This document shows positions 1-7,260 of a stretch of DNA of 64,000 nt, piece after piece. The notes beneath the pieces were generated by a model. That model saw only the letters and a list, made by a program, of their open reading frames with translations. It did no database searches and had not been told where the DNA came from. Made by a program: the position numbers and the translations under genes. The number at the start of each line of letters is the position of its first letter. The stretch's first letter is position 1. This stretch comes from UBA668 sp039796575 (GTDB lineage Bacteria > Actinomycetota > Acidimicrobiia > Acidimicrobiales > Ilumatobacteraceae). The stretch is from the NCBI GenBank assembly GCA_039796575.1, contig JBDKJP010000046.1, positions 62,001 to 126,000 on the forward strand, given 5' to 3'.

Positions 1-648
1 CAGGTCACGTCCACGCCGCTCGACAACGCGAACTTCCCGTGGCTCAGCGTGCGCGACATCGACACCGCGGTGGGCAGCGTGCACACCCTGCGCGTCGGCT
101 ACGTGGGTGAGCTCGGCTGGGAGCTGCACGCCGCGAACGACCAACTGATCGCGCTGTACGAGGCCATCTGGGCGGCCGGCGAGCAGTACGGCATCAGCGA
201 CTTCGGCATCTACGCCGTCGACAGCCTGCGCCTCGACAAGGGCTACCGCGGATGGAAGGGCGACATCGAGATCGGCTTCTCGCCGTTCGACGCGTCGCTC
301 GACCGGTTCGTCGATCTCAGCAAGCCCGACTTCGTCGGCAAGGACGCGCTCATCGCGGAGCAGTCCGTCGGCTCGGCATGGCGGTTCGTGTCGATGACCC
401 TCGACGAGCCCGGCGTCGCCGACGCGCCGGCACTGTCGAGCATCTTCGACGGCGACGAGCGCGTCGGTCTGGTCACCTCCGGCGGCTGGAGCTTCACGCT
501 CGGCCAGAGCATCGCCATCGGCTACGTGCGCCCGCAGTACGAGGCGCCGGGCACGAAGCTCACCGTGCTCGTGCACGGCGAGCGCTGCGCCGCCACCGTC
601 GGCACCGAACCCCTCTACGACCCCACCAACGCCCGCCTCCGCGCCTGA
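1..648 (+). CDS. GcvT-family / dimethylglycine dehydrogenase-like protein, C-terminal part (5' truncated)
   Basis: The reading frame is open from base 1, so the start lies outside the window; about 215 residues are visible. The motif GYVGELGWELH and the closing EPLYDP-N-RLR are typical of the folate-binding GcvT domain and its C-terminal barrel as found in aminomethyltransferases and in FAD-dependent dimethylglycine/sarcosine dehydrogenases. The family transfers a one-carbon unit from a methylated amine to tetrahydrofolate. Whether an N-terminal FAD oxidoreductase is fused cannot be seen here. The gene converges on the minus-strand gene ending at 658, and a 22-bp palindrome covers the junction. 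Confidence 0.8.
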   Translation, partial: QVTSTPLDNANFPWLSVRDIDTAVGSVHTLRVGYVGELGWELHAANDQLIALYEAIWAAGEQYGISDFGIYAVDSLRLDKGYRGWKGDIEIGFSPFDASLDRFVDLSKPDFVGKDALIAEQSVGSAWRFVSMTLDEPGVADAPALSSIFDGDERVGLVTSGGWSFTLGQSIAIGYVRPQYEAPGTKLTVLVHGERCAATVGTEPLYDPTNARLRA

Positions 649-670
649 CCCGCGAACTTAAGTTCGCGGG
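649..670. terminator. 22-bp perfect palindrome between convergent genes
   Basis: Two 11-base arms (cccgcgaactt and aagttcgcggg) abut with no spacer; as RNA it can fold as an 8-bp stem with a CUUAAG loop. It begins just after the plus-strand stop and contains the TAA stop of the minus-strand gene (658-660), so it could terminate both transcripts. No U-tract follows on either strand. A protein-binding site is an alternative. Confidence 0.5.
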
Positions 671-1197
671 GAGTGCTGGGAGGACTGGATGGCCTCGATC
701 ACTTCGCCGGCGCGGACGTCGAGCTCGATCTCGGGCATGGGCAACCACTCGTCACCCTCGATCCGGTAGGGCACGGCCACGGTCGACACACCCGACGGGC
801 GGATGAGCAGCGCGAACACCGCGCTGCTCTGCTGCCCGTCGGCCTCGAGCACGAAGCTGCCGTCGTGCAGCAGGATGGCCCAGTGGTCGTCGCGCAGCGG
901 CGGCAGCTTCTGACGGATCAACTCGGTCGCCTGGTCGGTGTTGAGCAGCTCGAACCCGGTGTGCGGCGTCTGCATCGCCATCCACGGCAGCACCCGCGGC
1001 CGACCGGCCTGCACCCCGTCGGCCTTCAGCGCCACGAACGCGTCGAGCCATTCACGACGACGGTCGACCGGGTCGAGGTCGAGGCTCATCAGTCGGCTGA
1101 CGACGCCGTCCTGGATCTGCTGCAGCGACGCGACGAGCGCGTCCTTCTCGGCCGCGAGGTCGTCGAACCCTGCGTCGTCCTTCCACTGCACTGCCAC
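658..1197 (-). CDS. Hypothetical protein, last gene of the lipoate operon
   Basis: A 179-residue soluble, acidic protein with no motif I recognise. GTG is chosen as start because a GGGAGG ribosome site lies 7 nt upstream. It has no signal peptide or membrane segment. The gap to the upstream lipB-lipA gene is 61 nt and the strand is shared, so co-transcription is likely. Codon use matches the neighbours and the stop sits inside the palindrome at 649-670. Function unknown. Confidence 0.7.
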   Translation of the reverse strand: MAVQWKDDAGFDDLAAEKDALVASLQQIQDGVVSRLMSLDLDPVDRRREWLDAFVALKADGVQAGRPRVLPWMAMQTPHTGFELLNTDQATELIRQKLPPLRDDHWAILLHDGSFVLEADGQQSSAVFALLIRPSGVSTVAVPYRIEGDEWLPMPEIELDVRAGEVIEAIQSSQHSPRT

Positions 1198-1258
1198 CCG
1201 TACGCCTCCCGATCGATCAGGAGTTCATCGGCACCACGGGCCCTGAGGATGAGCCGCG

Positions 1259-2914
1259 TCAGCGCGAGAGCGAGACGGCCACCGGTGTGGCCACGGCGTC
1301 GGCCGCTTCCTTCGCGTGGTAGCTGCTGCGCGTGAGCGGGCTGGCCTCCACATGGCCGATGCCGAGCTGCTCGCCGAGCTCGGCCCACCGCTCGAACTCC
1401 GCGGGCTCGGCCCACCGCGCCACCGGGAGGTGGTTCGACGTGGGCCGCAGGTACTGGCCGATGGTGACGATGTCGACGCCCACGGACGCGAGGTCGGCGA
1501 GCAGCCCGTCGACCTCGTCGGAGGTCTCGCCGAGGCCGACCATCAGACCCGACTTGATGGTGAGGCCGGCCGCCTTGGCCCGTGCGAGCACCGACAGACT
1601 GCGGGCGTACCCGGCCGACGGCCGCACGGCCCGCTGCAGGCGGGCGACGGTCTCGATGTTGTGGTTGAACACGTCGGGCCGCGCGTCGAACAACAGCTGC
1701 AGCGACGCGTCGTCGCCCTTCGCATCGCTCACGAGCGTCTCGACGGTGGTGCCGGGCCGGGCGTCGCGGATGGCCGCCACACAGGCGGCGACGTGCGCGA
1801 ACCCGCCGTCGGCCAGGTCGTCGCGGGCCACCATGGTGAGCACGGCGTGCTGGAGGTCGCTGAGGGCCACCGCTGCCGCCACGCGCGCCGGTTCGTCGGC
1901 GTCGGCCGGCTGAGGCTTGCGCGTGTCGACGAGGCAGAAGCCGCACGCACGCGTGCACCGCTCGCCGAGCACCATGAAGGTGGCCGTGCCCGCTGCCCAG
2001 CACTCGCTGAGGTTGGGGCAGCCGGCCTCTTCGCACACCGTGACGAGGCCGTGGTCGCGCACGGTCTTCCTCATGGCCAGCACGTCGGTGCCGAGCTGCA
2101 CCTTCGGGCGCAGCCATTCGGGCTTGCGGGCCGAGATGGCCAGGCCCTCGGCCACGCCGGCCGCTTCGAGCCGCACGAGCGCACGGCCCATCTCACCCGG
2201 CCCCTCCCCGCGGGAGAACGGCGCGAGGTCGGCGGGCGTGTGCTTCCACGCGACGTCCTGCCGCTCGACGACGCCGTCGCCCCACATCGCTGCAGCGCGG
2301 CGGGCCACGATGGCGGCCACCTCCTGCATCGACGCCTGCACGCCCTCCTCGGCGAGCGACGTGACCGGCTTGTGGCCGATGCCGCACGGCACGATGTACT
2401 CGCGCAGGTAGCGCATGTCGGTGGTGACGTTGAGGGCGAACCCGTGCATCGTGCGGTTGTTGGCCAGCCGCACCCCGATGGCGCAGATCTTGCGCGGGTT
2501 CGGACCACTGACCCCCACCCACACGCCGGGGTACTCGTCGAGGCAGCCGACGTCGGCCACACCGAGCTCCTCGAGGGTGCCCACCACCAGCCGCTGGATG
2601 GCGCACACGTGATCGCTCGCGCCGAGCGAGTTCGGCACCGACACGATGGGGTACCCGACCAACTGGCCGGGACCGTGGTAGGTGACGTCGCCGCCGCGCT
2701 TCACCGACACCAACTCCGCGCCCACCGATTCGGGGTCGACGAGCACGTTGGCGGCCAGGTCGGCACGGGGACCGTGCGTGAACACATGCGGATGCTCGAG
2801 CAGCAACAGGTGCTGCTCGGTGCCGTGCAGGAACAACGACGTCTGGAGCGCGAGGGCCTCCCGGTACGGCACGCGCCCGAGCCAACGGACGCGCAGCGGA
2901 CGGGCGGCGTGCAC
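1259..2914 (-). CDS. Octanoyltransferase-lipoyl synthase fusion (LipB-LipA)
   Basis: One uninterrupted 551-residue frame holds two enzymes of lipoate biosynthesis. Residues about 1-230 are LipB, which moves octanoate from acyl carrier protein to a lipoyl domain: RGGDVTYHGPGQ (73-84), Lys142 and the catalytic Cys of VPCGI (177). Residues about 242-551 are LipA, the radical SAM sulfur-insertion enzyme: auxiliary-cluster cysteines 294, 299, 305 (C-x4-C-x5-C), SAM-cluster cysteines 320, 324, 327 (C-x3-C-x2-C) and a C-terminal RSSY (529-532). The GTG start is 2 nt after the E2 stop, implying coupling. An internal ATG at 2191, about 8 nt after GGGGAGGGG, would give a normal-length 310-aa LipA, so separate production of LipA is also possible. 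The substrates (E2 and probably GcvH) are partly encoded next door. Confidence 0.9.
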   Translation of the reverse strand: MHAARPLRVRWLGRVPYREALALQTSLFLHGTEQHLLLLEHPHVFTHGPRADLAANVLVDPESVGAELVSVKRGGDVTYHGPGQLVGYPIVSVPNSLGASDHVCAIQRLVVGTLEELGVADVGCLDEYPGVWVGVSGPNPRKICAIGVRLANNRTMHGFALNVTTDMRYLREYIVPCGIGHKPVTSLAEEGVQASMQEVAAIVARRAAAMWGDGVVERQDVAWKHTPADLAPFSRGEGPGEMGRALVRLEAAGVAEGLAISARKPEWLRPKVQLGTDVLAMRKTVRDHGLVTVCEEAGCPNLSECWAAGTATFMVLGERCTRACGFCLVDTRKPQPADADEPARVAAAVALSDLQHAVLTMVARDDLADGGFAHVAACVAAIRDARPGTTVETLVSDAKGDDASLQLLFDARPDVFNHNIETVARLQRAVRPSAGYARSLSVLARAKAAGLTIKSGLMVGLGETSDEVDGLLADLASVGVDIVTIGQYLRPTSNHLPVARWAEPAEFERWAELGEQLGIGHVEASPLTRSSYHAKEAADAVATPVAVSLSR

Positions 2915-2916
2915 GA

Positions 2917-4320
2917 CTAGAGCTCCTGACCCCAGTCGCGGGTCTCGAGGATCTCCTTGACGCGGGCGAGGAAGTTCGCCGCGTACGCACCGTCGAAGCC
3001 GCGGTGGTCCCAGGTCATCGCGAGGTGACCCACCGGGTGCACCACGATGGCCTCGGTGCCGTCGGGCAGCACCGCCACGACCGGCTTGCGGACGATGGCA
3101 TCGGTGGAGAGGATGGCCACCTGCGGCTGGTTGATGATGGCCATCGTGAGCACGCTGCCGGACGAGCCGTTGTTGGTGATGGTGAACGTGCCACCGCTGA
3201 TCTCGTCGGGGCTGAGCTTGCGGTTGCGGGCACGGTTCGCGAGGTCGGAGATCTCGCGGGCGATGGCGCGCAGGCGCTTGGTCTCGGCCGACCGCACGAC
3301 CGGCACCAGCAGGCCCTGGTAGTCGAGGTCGACGGCGATGCCGATGTCGATGTAGTTGTGCACCACGAGCTCGTCCTCGCCGACGCTCGCGTTGAGGTGC
3401 GGGAACTCGGCCAGCGCGTCGACCACCGCACGGGTGATGAACGGCAGGTAGGTGAGGCTGAAGCCCTCGGTGGACTTCCACTCCCCCTTCACCTTGCCGC
3501 GGGTGGCGTCGACGTTGGCGTAGTCGACCTCGACCACGCTGAACGCGTGCGGGCTGACCGACTTGCTCATCACCATGTGGCTGCCGGTGAGCTTGCGGAT
3601 CTTGCTGAGCGGCACGACGGTGTCGCGCTCGCCCGAGTGCACGACCGGTGCGGCTGCGGGTGCGGTGACGGCCGGCGCCGGGGCGGGGGCCGGCGCCGCG
3701 GCGACGGGTGCCGGGGCGGCGGGGGCAGGAGCCGGAGCCGGGGCGGCGGCGATGGGTGCCGCGGCCGGGGCCGGTGCGGCGGTGGACATGCGGTCGATGT
3801 GGTCGAGCACGTCGTCGCGCGTGATGCGGCCGCCGGGGCCCGTGCCGTTGATGGTGTCGGGGTCGATGCCGTGCTCGGCCACCAGGCGGCGCACCACCGG
3901 CGAGAGCAGTCGGTTGTCGCCGGTGAGGGCCTCGACCGCGGCGGGCGCTGCGGGCTCGGCGGCGGCCACGGGGGCAGGCGCAGGAGCGGGCGCAGGAGCA
4001 GGAGCCGGGGCCGGCGCAGGTGCCGGAGCAGGCGCCTCGACCACCGGAGCCGGGGCCGGTGCCGGAGCGGGCGCCGCCGCGGCGTCGCCTGCACCCACGA
4101 CCGCGATGACCGCGCCGACCGGCACGGTGTCGCCCTCGTTGGCACGGATCTCGAGCAGCGTGCCGGCCACAGGTGACGGCACCTCGGTGTCGACCTTGTC
4201 GGTGCTCACCTCGAACAGCGCCTCGTCGGCGGCGACGGTGTCGCCGACCTTCTTGAACCAGCGCGTGATGGTGCCTTCGGTGACGGTCTCGCCCAGTTGC
4301 GGGAGGGTGACGTCGGCCAT
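2917..4320 (-). CDS. 2-oxoacid dehydrogenase E2 component (dihydrolipoamide acyltransferase)
   Basis: A 467-residue E2 core enzyme that passes acyl groups from E1 to CoA through a swinging lipoyl arm. The order is one lipoyl domain (1-77, lipoyl Lys42 in STDKVDTE), a long Ala-Pro linker, an E1/E3-binding domain near 137-175 (LLSPVVRRLV, GPGGRITRDD), a second Ala-Pro linker and a catalytic domain ending in the active-site DHRGFDG (His439, Asp443). ATG 4320 has GAGGAG 9 nt upstream; an upstream extension of the frame lacks E2 similarity. It could be the pyruvate or 2-oxoglutarate E2, since in actinobacteria one E2 may serve both. Pyruvate E1 (28912-31632) is encoded elsewhere in the window. It sits between lpd and lipB-lipA, the gene for its own lipoylation. 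Confidence 0.92.
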   Translation of the reverse strand: MADVTLPQLGETVTEGTITRWFKKVGDTVAADEALFEVSTDKVDTEVPSPVAGTLLEIRANEGDTVPVGAVIAVVGAGDAAAAPAPAPAPAPVVEAPAPAPAPAPAPAPAPAPAPAPVAAAEPAAPAAVEALTGDNRLLSPVVRRLVAEHGIDPDTINGTGPGGRITRDDVLDHIDRMSTAAPAPAAAPIAAAPAPAPAPAAPAPVAAAPAPAPAPAVTAPAAAPVVHSGERDTVVPLSKIRKLTGSHMVMSKSVSPHAFSVVEVDYANVDATRGKVKGEWKSTEGFSLTYLPFITRAVVDALAEFPHLNASVGEDELVVHNYIDIGIAVDLDYQGLLVPVVRSAETKRLRAIAREISDLANRARNRKLSPDEISGGTFTITNNGSSGSVLTMAIINQPQVAILSTDAIVRKPVVAVLPDGTEAIVVHPVGHLAMTWDHRGFDGAYAANFLARVKEILETRDWGQEL

Positions 4321-4354
4321 GGTGGGAACTCCTCGTGAGGTGGTCGGTCGGGTG

Positions 4355-5767
4355 TCAGGCGTTGAGGCTGCGGCCGGTGAGCGACAGCACGGTCTCGCCG
4401 AACAGTTCGGAGAGGCTGGGGTGGGGCTGGATGAACTCGGCCACCTCGGCAGCGGTGGCCTCCCAGTTGACGGCAAGGTACCCGCCGCTGAGCTGCTCGG
4501 TGACCCACGGGCCCACCATGTGGACGCCCAGGATCTGGCCGGCGGTGCCGTCGGCGTTCTTCTTGGCGATGATCTTCACCAGGCCGTCGAGCTCGCCGAG
4601 GATCTGCGCACGGCTGTTGGCGCGGAACTGGTGCTTGGCCACCACCACGTCGTGGCCGGCCTCGCGGGCGGCTTCCTCGCTGGGGCCGGCGAACGCCACC
4701 TCGGGGTGGCAGTAGATGGCCCACGGCACCCGGTCGTACGCCACGGGCACCGGCGACTCGCCGAGGAGGTGCTTGGTGACCAGGATGGCTTCGGCGTAGC
4801 CGACGTGGGCGAGGGCCGGGGTGTTGATGAGGTCGCCGATGGCGTACACGCCGGGCTCGCCGGTGCGGCAGTACTCGTCGACCTGCACGAAGCCGCGCTG
4901 GTCGACCTGCACCGCGGTGCCCTGCAGGCCGAGCTGGTCGGCGAAGGGGCGACGGCCGATGCTGACCACCACGGCGTCGACCTCGAGCTGCTGCACCGCG
5001 CCGTCGGGGCCGCTGTACTGCACCACGGTGCCGCCGTTGCCGTTGGGCGTGTGGCCGAGCACCTTGGCGTCGGTCTTGATGTCGATGTTCTTCTTCTTGA
5101 AGCTGCGCACGACCACGTTGGCCACGTCGCCGTCGAGCCCGGGGAGGATCTTCGGCAGGCCTTCGAGGATGGTGACCTGCGAGCCGAGGTCGGCGAACGT
5201 GCTGGCGAACTCGCAGCCGATGGCGCCGCCACCGATGACCGCCACGCGGGCGGGCAGCGACTGCAGCATGAGCACCTCGTCGCTGGTCATCACGGGGCCG
5301 GCCGGCTCGAAGCCGGGGATGCTGCGCGGCACCGAGCCGGCGGCGAGCAGCACGTGCCGACCCGTGAGGGTGGAGGTGCTGCCGTCGGGGTGCTGCACGG
5401 TGACGGTGCGGTTCGGGCCGAGCTGGCCGACACCGTCGAGGATGGTGATCTTCTTCGACTTCATGAAGCCGCCGAGGCTCTTCACGATGCCGTCGACGAT
5501 CTTCTGCTTGCGGGCCTGGATGGCGCCGAAGTTCACCACCGGCGCCGACGACTCGATGCCGAAGTCGGCCGCATGGGCGACGTGCCGGTTGACGGCGGCC
5601 GACTCGAGGTACGCCTTGGCCGGGATGCAGCCACGGTTGAGGCAGGTGCCGCCGAGCGAATCCTTCTCGACGACGGCCACGTTGAGCCCTGCCGAGGTGG
5701 CGTACAGGGCTGCCCCGTACCCGCCCGGGCCGCCGCCGATGACCACGAGGTCGAACTGCTCTTCCAT
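4355..5767 (-). CDS. lpd: Dihydrolipoyl dehydrogenase (E3)
   Basis: A 470-residue flavoprotein disulfide reductase that reoxidises dihydrolipoamide on E2 and reduces NAD+. An FAD-binding GGGPGGYGAA lies near residue 11, the redox disulfide is GGTCLNRGC (Cys42, Cys47), a second dinucleotide fold (VIGGGAIGCEFA) sits mid-protein, and the C-terminal HPHPSLSE supplies the His-Glu pair (His449, Glu454). ATG 5767 is preferred because GGAG lies 9 nt upstream; a GTG five codons earlier has its GGAG only 2 nt away. It is the first gene of the minus-strand lpd-E2-lipBA unit; a TACCGT box at 5814-5819 may be its -10. Confidence 0.95.
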   Translation of the reverse strand: MEEQFDLVVIGGGPGGYGAALYATSAGLNVAVVEKDSLGGTCLNRGCIPAKAYLESAAVNRHVAHAADFGIESSAPVVNFGAIQARKQKIVDGIVKSLGGFMKSKKITILDGVGQLGPNRTVTVQHPDGSTSTLTGRHVLLAAGSVPRSIPGFEPAGPVMTSDEVLMLQSLPARVAVIGGGAIGCEFASTFADLGSQVTILEGLPKILPGLDGDVANVVVRSFKKKNIDIKTDAKVLGHTPNGNGGTVVQYSGPDGAVQQLEVDAVVVSIGRRPFADQLGLQGTAVQVDQRGFVQVDEYCRTGEPGVYAIGDLINTPALAHVGYAEAILVTKHLLGESPVPVAYDRVPWAIYCHPEVAFAGPSEEAAREAGHDVVVAKHQFRANSRAQILGELDGLVKIIAKKNADGTAGQILGVHMVGPWVTEQLSGGYLAVNWEATAAEVAEFIQPHPSLSELFGETVLSLTGRSLNA

Positions 5768-5855
5768 CGATGCCTGCTCCACTTCTCCGCGGTGCCGTTG
5801 ATCCGAAGGGGAAACGGTACCGCTTCCCGGCGCAGGTCAGCGCAGGTGGTGGTGA

Positions 5856-6275
5856 TTACACCAGTTTCCAGCGCACCGTCTCGGCCGCCCGCGAGAACAC
5901 GAGCAGCCGGTCGCCCTCCTGCACCTCGGCGGTGCCGAAGGTGAGCGTGCACGTGACCGGCTCGACGGTGAGGCCCACGCAGGCGTCGTCGCCCCGCTGA
6001 TTCGGCGTCACGGTGGCGCCGGGGCCGACGAGCGTGAACCCGTCGAGCCCGTCGGCGTCGTCGACACCCGAGATGGTGACGGTCACCACCGCCACGCCGT
6101 CCTCCTCACGGAAGCCGTCGACCCGCACGTTGGCGTCGCCCGCGCCGCCCGTGCCACCCACGGTGAGCAGCGGCGCGGTCTCCTGGCCGGCGAGGCGCAG
6201 CAGCTGCACGGTGCCGGCGATGAGGATGGCGAGGCCGCAGGTGACGGCGAGCAACAGAAGGGTGCGGGTCCGCAT
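5856..6275 (-). CDS. Hypothetical membrane-anchored or secreted protein
   Basis: A 139-residue protein with one hydrophobic N-terminal segment (about residues 5-28, LLLLAVTCGLAILIAG) and a predicted extracellular beta-rich remainder containing three cysteines. I recognise no family. ATG 6275 is supported by a TAGCCT box 9 nt upstream, which makes the transcript leaderless. It is divergent from the candidate selenoprotein gene, with only 36 bp between the two starts. Confidence 0.65.
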   Translation of the reverse strand: MRTRTLLLLAVTCGLAILIAGTVQLLRLAGQETAPLLTVGGTGGAGDANVRVDGFREEDGVAVVTVTISGVDDADGLDGFTLVGPGATVTPNQRGDDACVGLTVEPVTCTLTFGTAEVQEGDRLLVFSRAAETVRWKLV

Positions 6276-6284
6276 GGCGCGCTC

Positions 6285-6290
6285 AGGCTA
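6285..6290 (-). promoter_or_regulatory. -10 box TAGCCT of the 5856-6275 gene
   Basis: TAGCCT ends 9 nt before the ATG at 6275, matching the leaderless pattern used throughout the window. Together with the plus-strand box at 6298 it forms a compact divergent promoter. Confidence 0.5.
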
Positions 6291-6297
6291 CGGCCGG

Positions 6298-6303
6298 TAA
6301 GGT
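6298..6303 (+). promoter_or_regulatory. -10 box TAAGGT of the candidate selenoprotein gene
   Basis: TAAGGT is followed by 8 nt and ATG 6312. No Shine-Dalgarno sequence lies in between, so transcription probably starts at or beside the start codon. Confidence 0.55.
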
Positions 6304-6311
6304 CCGCCTCC

Positions 6312-6881
6312 ATGCGCCGCATGCTGCTCCCCGTTGCGCTCGCCGCCGTGCTGCTCACGGCCTGCGGCGACGACGCACGCACGGGCAACGCCGGCGCCCC
6401 GGTCGGCACCGACGCCACGCAGCCGTCGGCCACGGCCGCGCCCGTCAGCACCGCATCGCCCGAACAGGCGGCCACCGCACCCGAGGCCCTGCAGTTCAGC
6501 GCGCCGCTGGTGGGCGGCGGCGAGCTCGACCTGCGTTCGTACGCGGGGCAGACGGTGGCGTTCTGGTTCTGGGCGCCCACTTGAAGCACCTGCAACCGTG
6601 AAGCCCCCTCGGTCGAGGAGGCCAGCAAGCAGTACGCCGGCAAGGTGCAGTTCGTCGGCGTCGCGTGGTTCGGCGACGACGAGTCGTTCCAGGGCTTCAT
6701 CGGCAAGCACGGCCTCACCTTCCCGCAGGTGAGCGACGACCCGGGCGACGTGTTCGCACGGTTCGGCGTGCCGTCGCAGCCGGCCCTGGTGGTGGTGCAT
6801 CCCGACGGCACCGCCGACCAGCTGCTCGGCGCGGTCGACGAGGACGTGCTGAAGAACGTGCTCGGCGACCCGTCGGCGTAG
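6312..6881 (+). CDS. Candidate selenoprotein: DsbE/TlpA-like thiol-disulfide lipoprotein with in-frame TGA (U91-S-T-C94)
   Basis: The frame runs from ATG 6312 to TAG 6881 with a single TGA at 6582-6584 (codon 91). Read through, it gives a 189-residue protein: lipoprotein signal with lipobox LTAC (Cys18), a Pro/Thr/Ala-rich linker to about residue 60, and a redoxin domain (about 64-189) with FWFWAPT-U-STC-NREAP. The TGA replaces the first Cys of the thioredoxin CxxC. The cis-Pro loop (VPSQPAL) and later domain are intact and in frame. Secreted DsbE/MPT53-type proteins have WxPxCxxC here. A hairpin with GGUC loop lies 26 nt after the TGA. Alternatives are a one-base sequencing error (TGC to TGA) or a young pseudogene. 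The selA/B/C/D machinery is not in this window. Confidence 0.75.
6603..6622 (+). promoter_or_regulatory. SECIS-like stem-loop downstream of the in-frame TGA
   Basis: Bases 6603-6605 pair with 6620-6622 and 6607-6610 (CCUC) pair with 6615-6618 (GAGG), with one C-A mismatch between; the apical loop is GGUC (6611-6614). The loop starts 26 nt after the TGA, and a loop opening with G and containing GU a few tens of bases after UGA is what bacterial SelB-binding elements require. It lies within the coding frame. Confidence 0.55.
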
Positions 6882-6884
6882 GCT
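6879..6884 (+). promoter_or_regulatory. -10 box TAGGCT of the OB-fold gene, built on the upstream TAG stop
   Basis: TAGGCT starts with the TAG stop codon of the candidate selenoprotein gene (6879-6881) and is followed by 7 nt and ATG 6892. This suggests a separate leaderless transcript for the OB-fold gene. Confidence 0.5.
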
Positions 6885-6891
6885 CGCCCGC

Positions 6892-7245
6892 ATGGGCCTC
6901 CGCGACCTCGCCAAGCGTCTCACCGCCACTGTCGAACAGATCGACGACGAGCGCCTGCAGGACCGGTTCTCCGGCCTCGCCCTCACCGCGCTCGGCGACC
7001 TCGAGCCGCGTGTCGCGGCACGCGTGGGTGGCGAGGTGAGCCGCACGCGCATCGTGCCGCGCTCGGGTGTGCCGTCGTTCGAGATCACCGTCGCCGACGG
7101 CACCGGGAGCGCGGTGGCCGTGTTCACCGGTCGACGCTACGTGGCCGGGCTCGAGCACGGGCGTGCCGTGGTGCTGGAAGGCGTGGCGCGTTCGGAGCGC
7201 GGCCGCCTGGTGATGCTCAACCCGGCCTACACGCTGCTGCCGTGA
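6892..7245 (+). CDS. OB-fold nucleic-acid-binding domain protein
   Basis: A 117-residue protein with a helical N-terminus (1-40) and a C-terminal OB-fold-like stretch (about 45-115; FEITVADGTGSAVAVFTGRR, then RAVVLEGVARSERGRLVMLNPAY) of the kind found in RecG/aaRS-like OB domains. It probably binds single-stranded nucleic acid, but the role is unknown. Similar small OB-fold genes neighbour the trk genes in mycobacteria, which supports a conserved neighbourhood rather than a shared function. It converges on the trkA-type gene ending at 7261. Confidence 0.75.
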   Translation: MGLRDLAKRLTATVEQIDDERLQDRFSGLALTALGDLEPRVAARVGGEVSRTRIVPRSGVPSFEITVADGTGSAVAVFTGRRYVAGLEHGRAVVLEGVARSERGRLVMLNPAYTLLP

Positions 7246-7260
7246 TCGGGCCCACCCGGG

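Noticed and set aside
2191..2914. A separate lipB gene ending before lipA
   Set aside because: There is no stop in frame between the two domains, so lipB cannot end independently; only an internal lipA start is possible.
3640..4080. Repetitive sequence in the E2 gene as a genomic repeat
   Set aside because: It encodes the Ala-Pro linkers between lipoyl, binding and catalytic domains, normal for E2 proteins.
6582..6584. TGA as evidence of a simple pseudogene
   Set aside because: No frameshift or other decay exists, the TGA falls exactly on the redox Cys position, and a SECIS-like hairpin follows. A pseudogene remains possible but is less economical.
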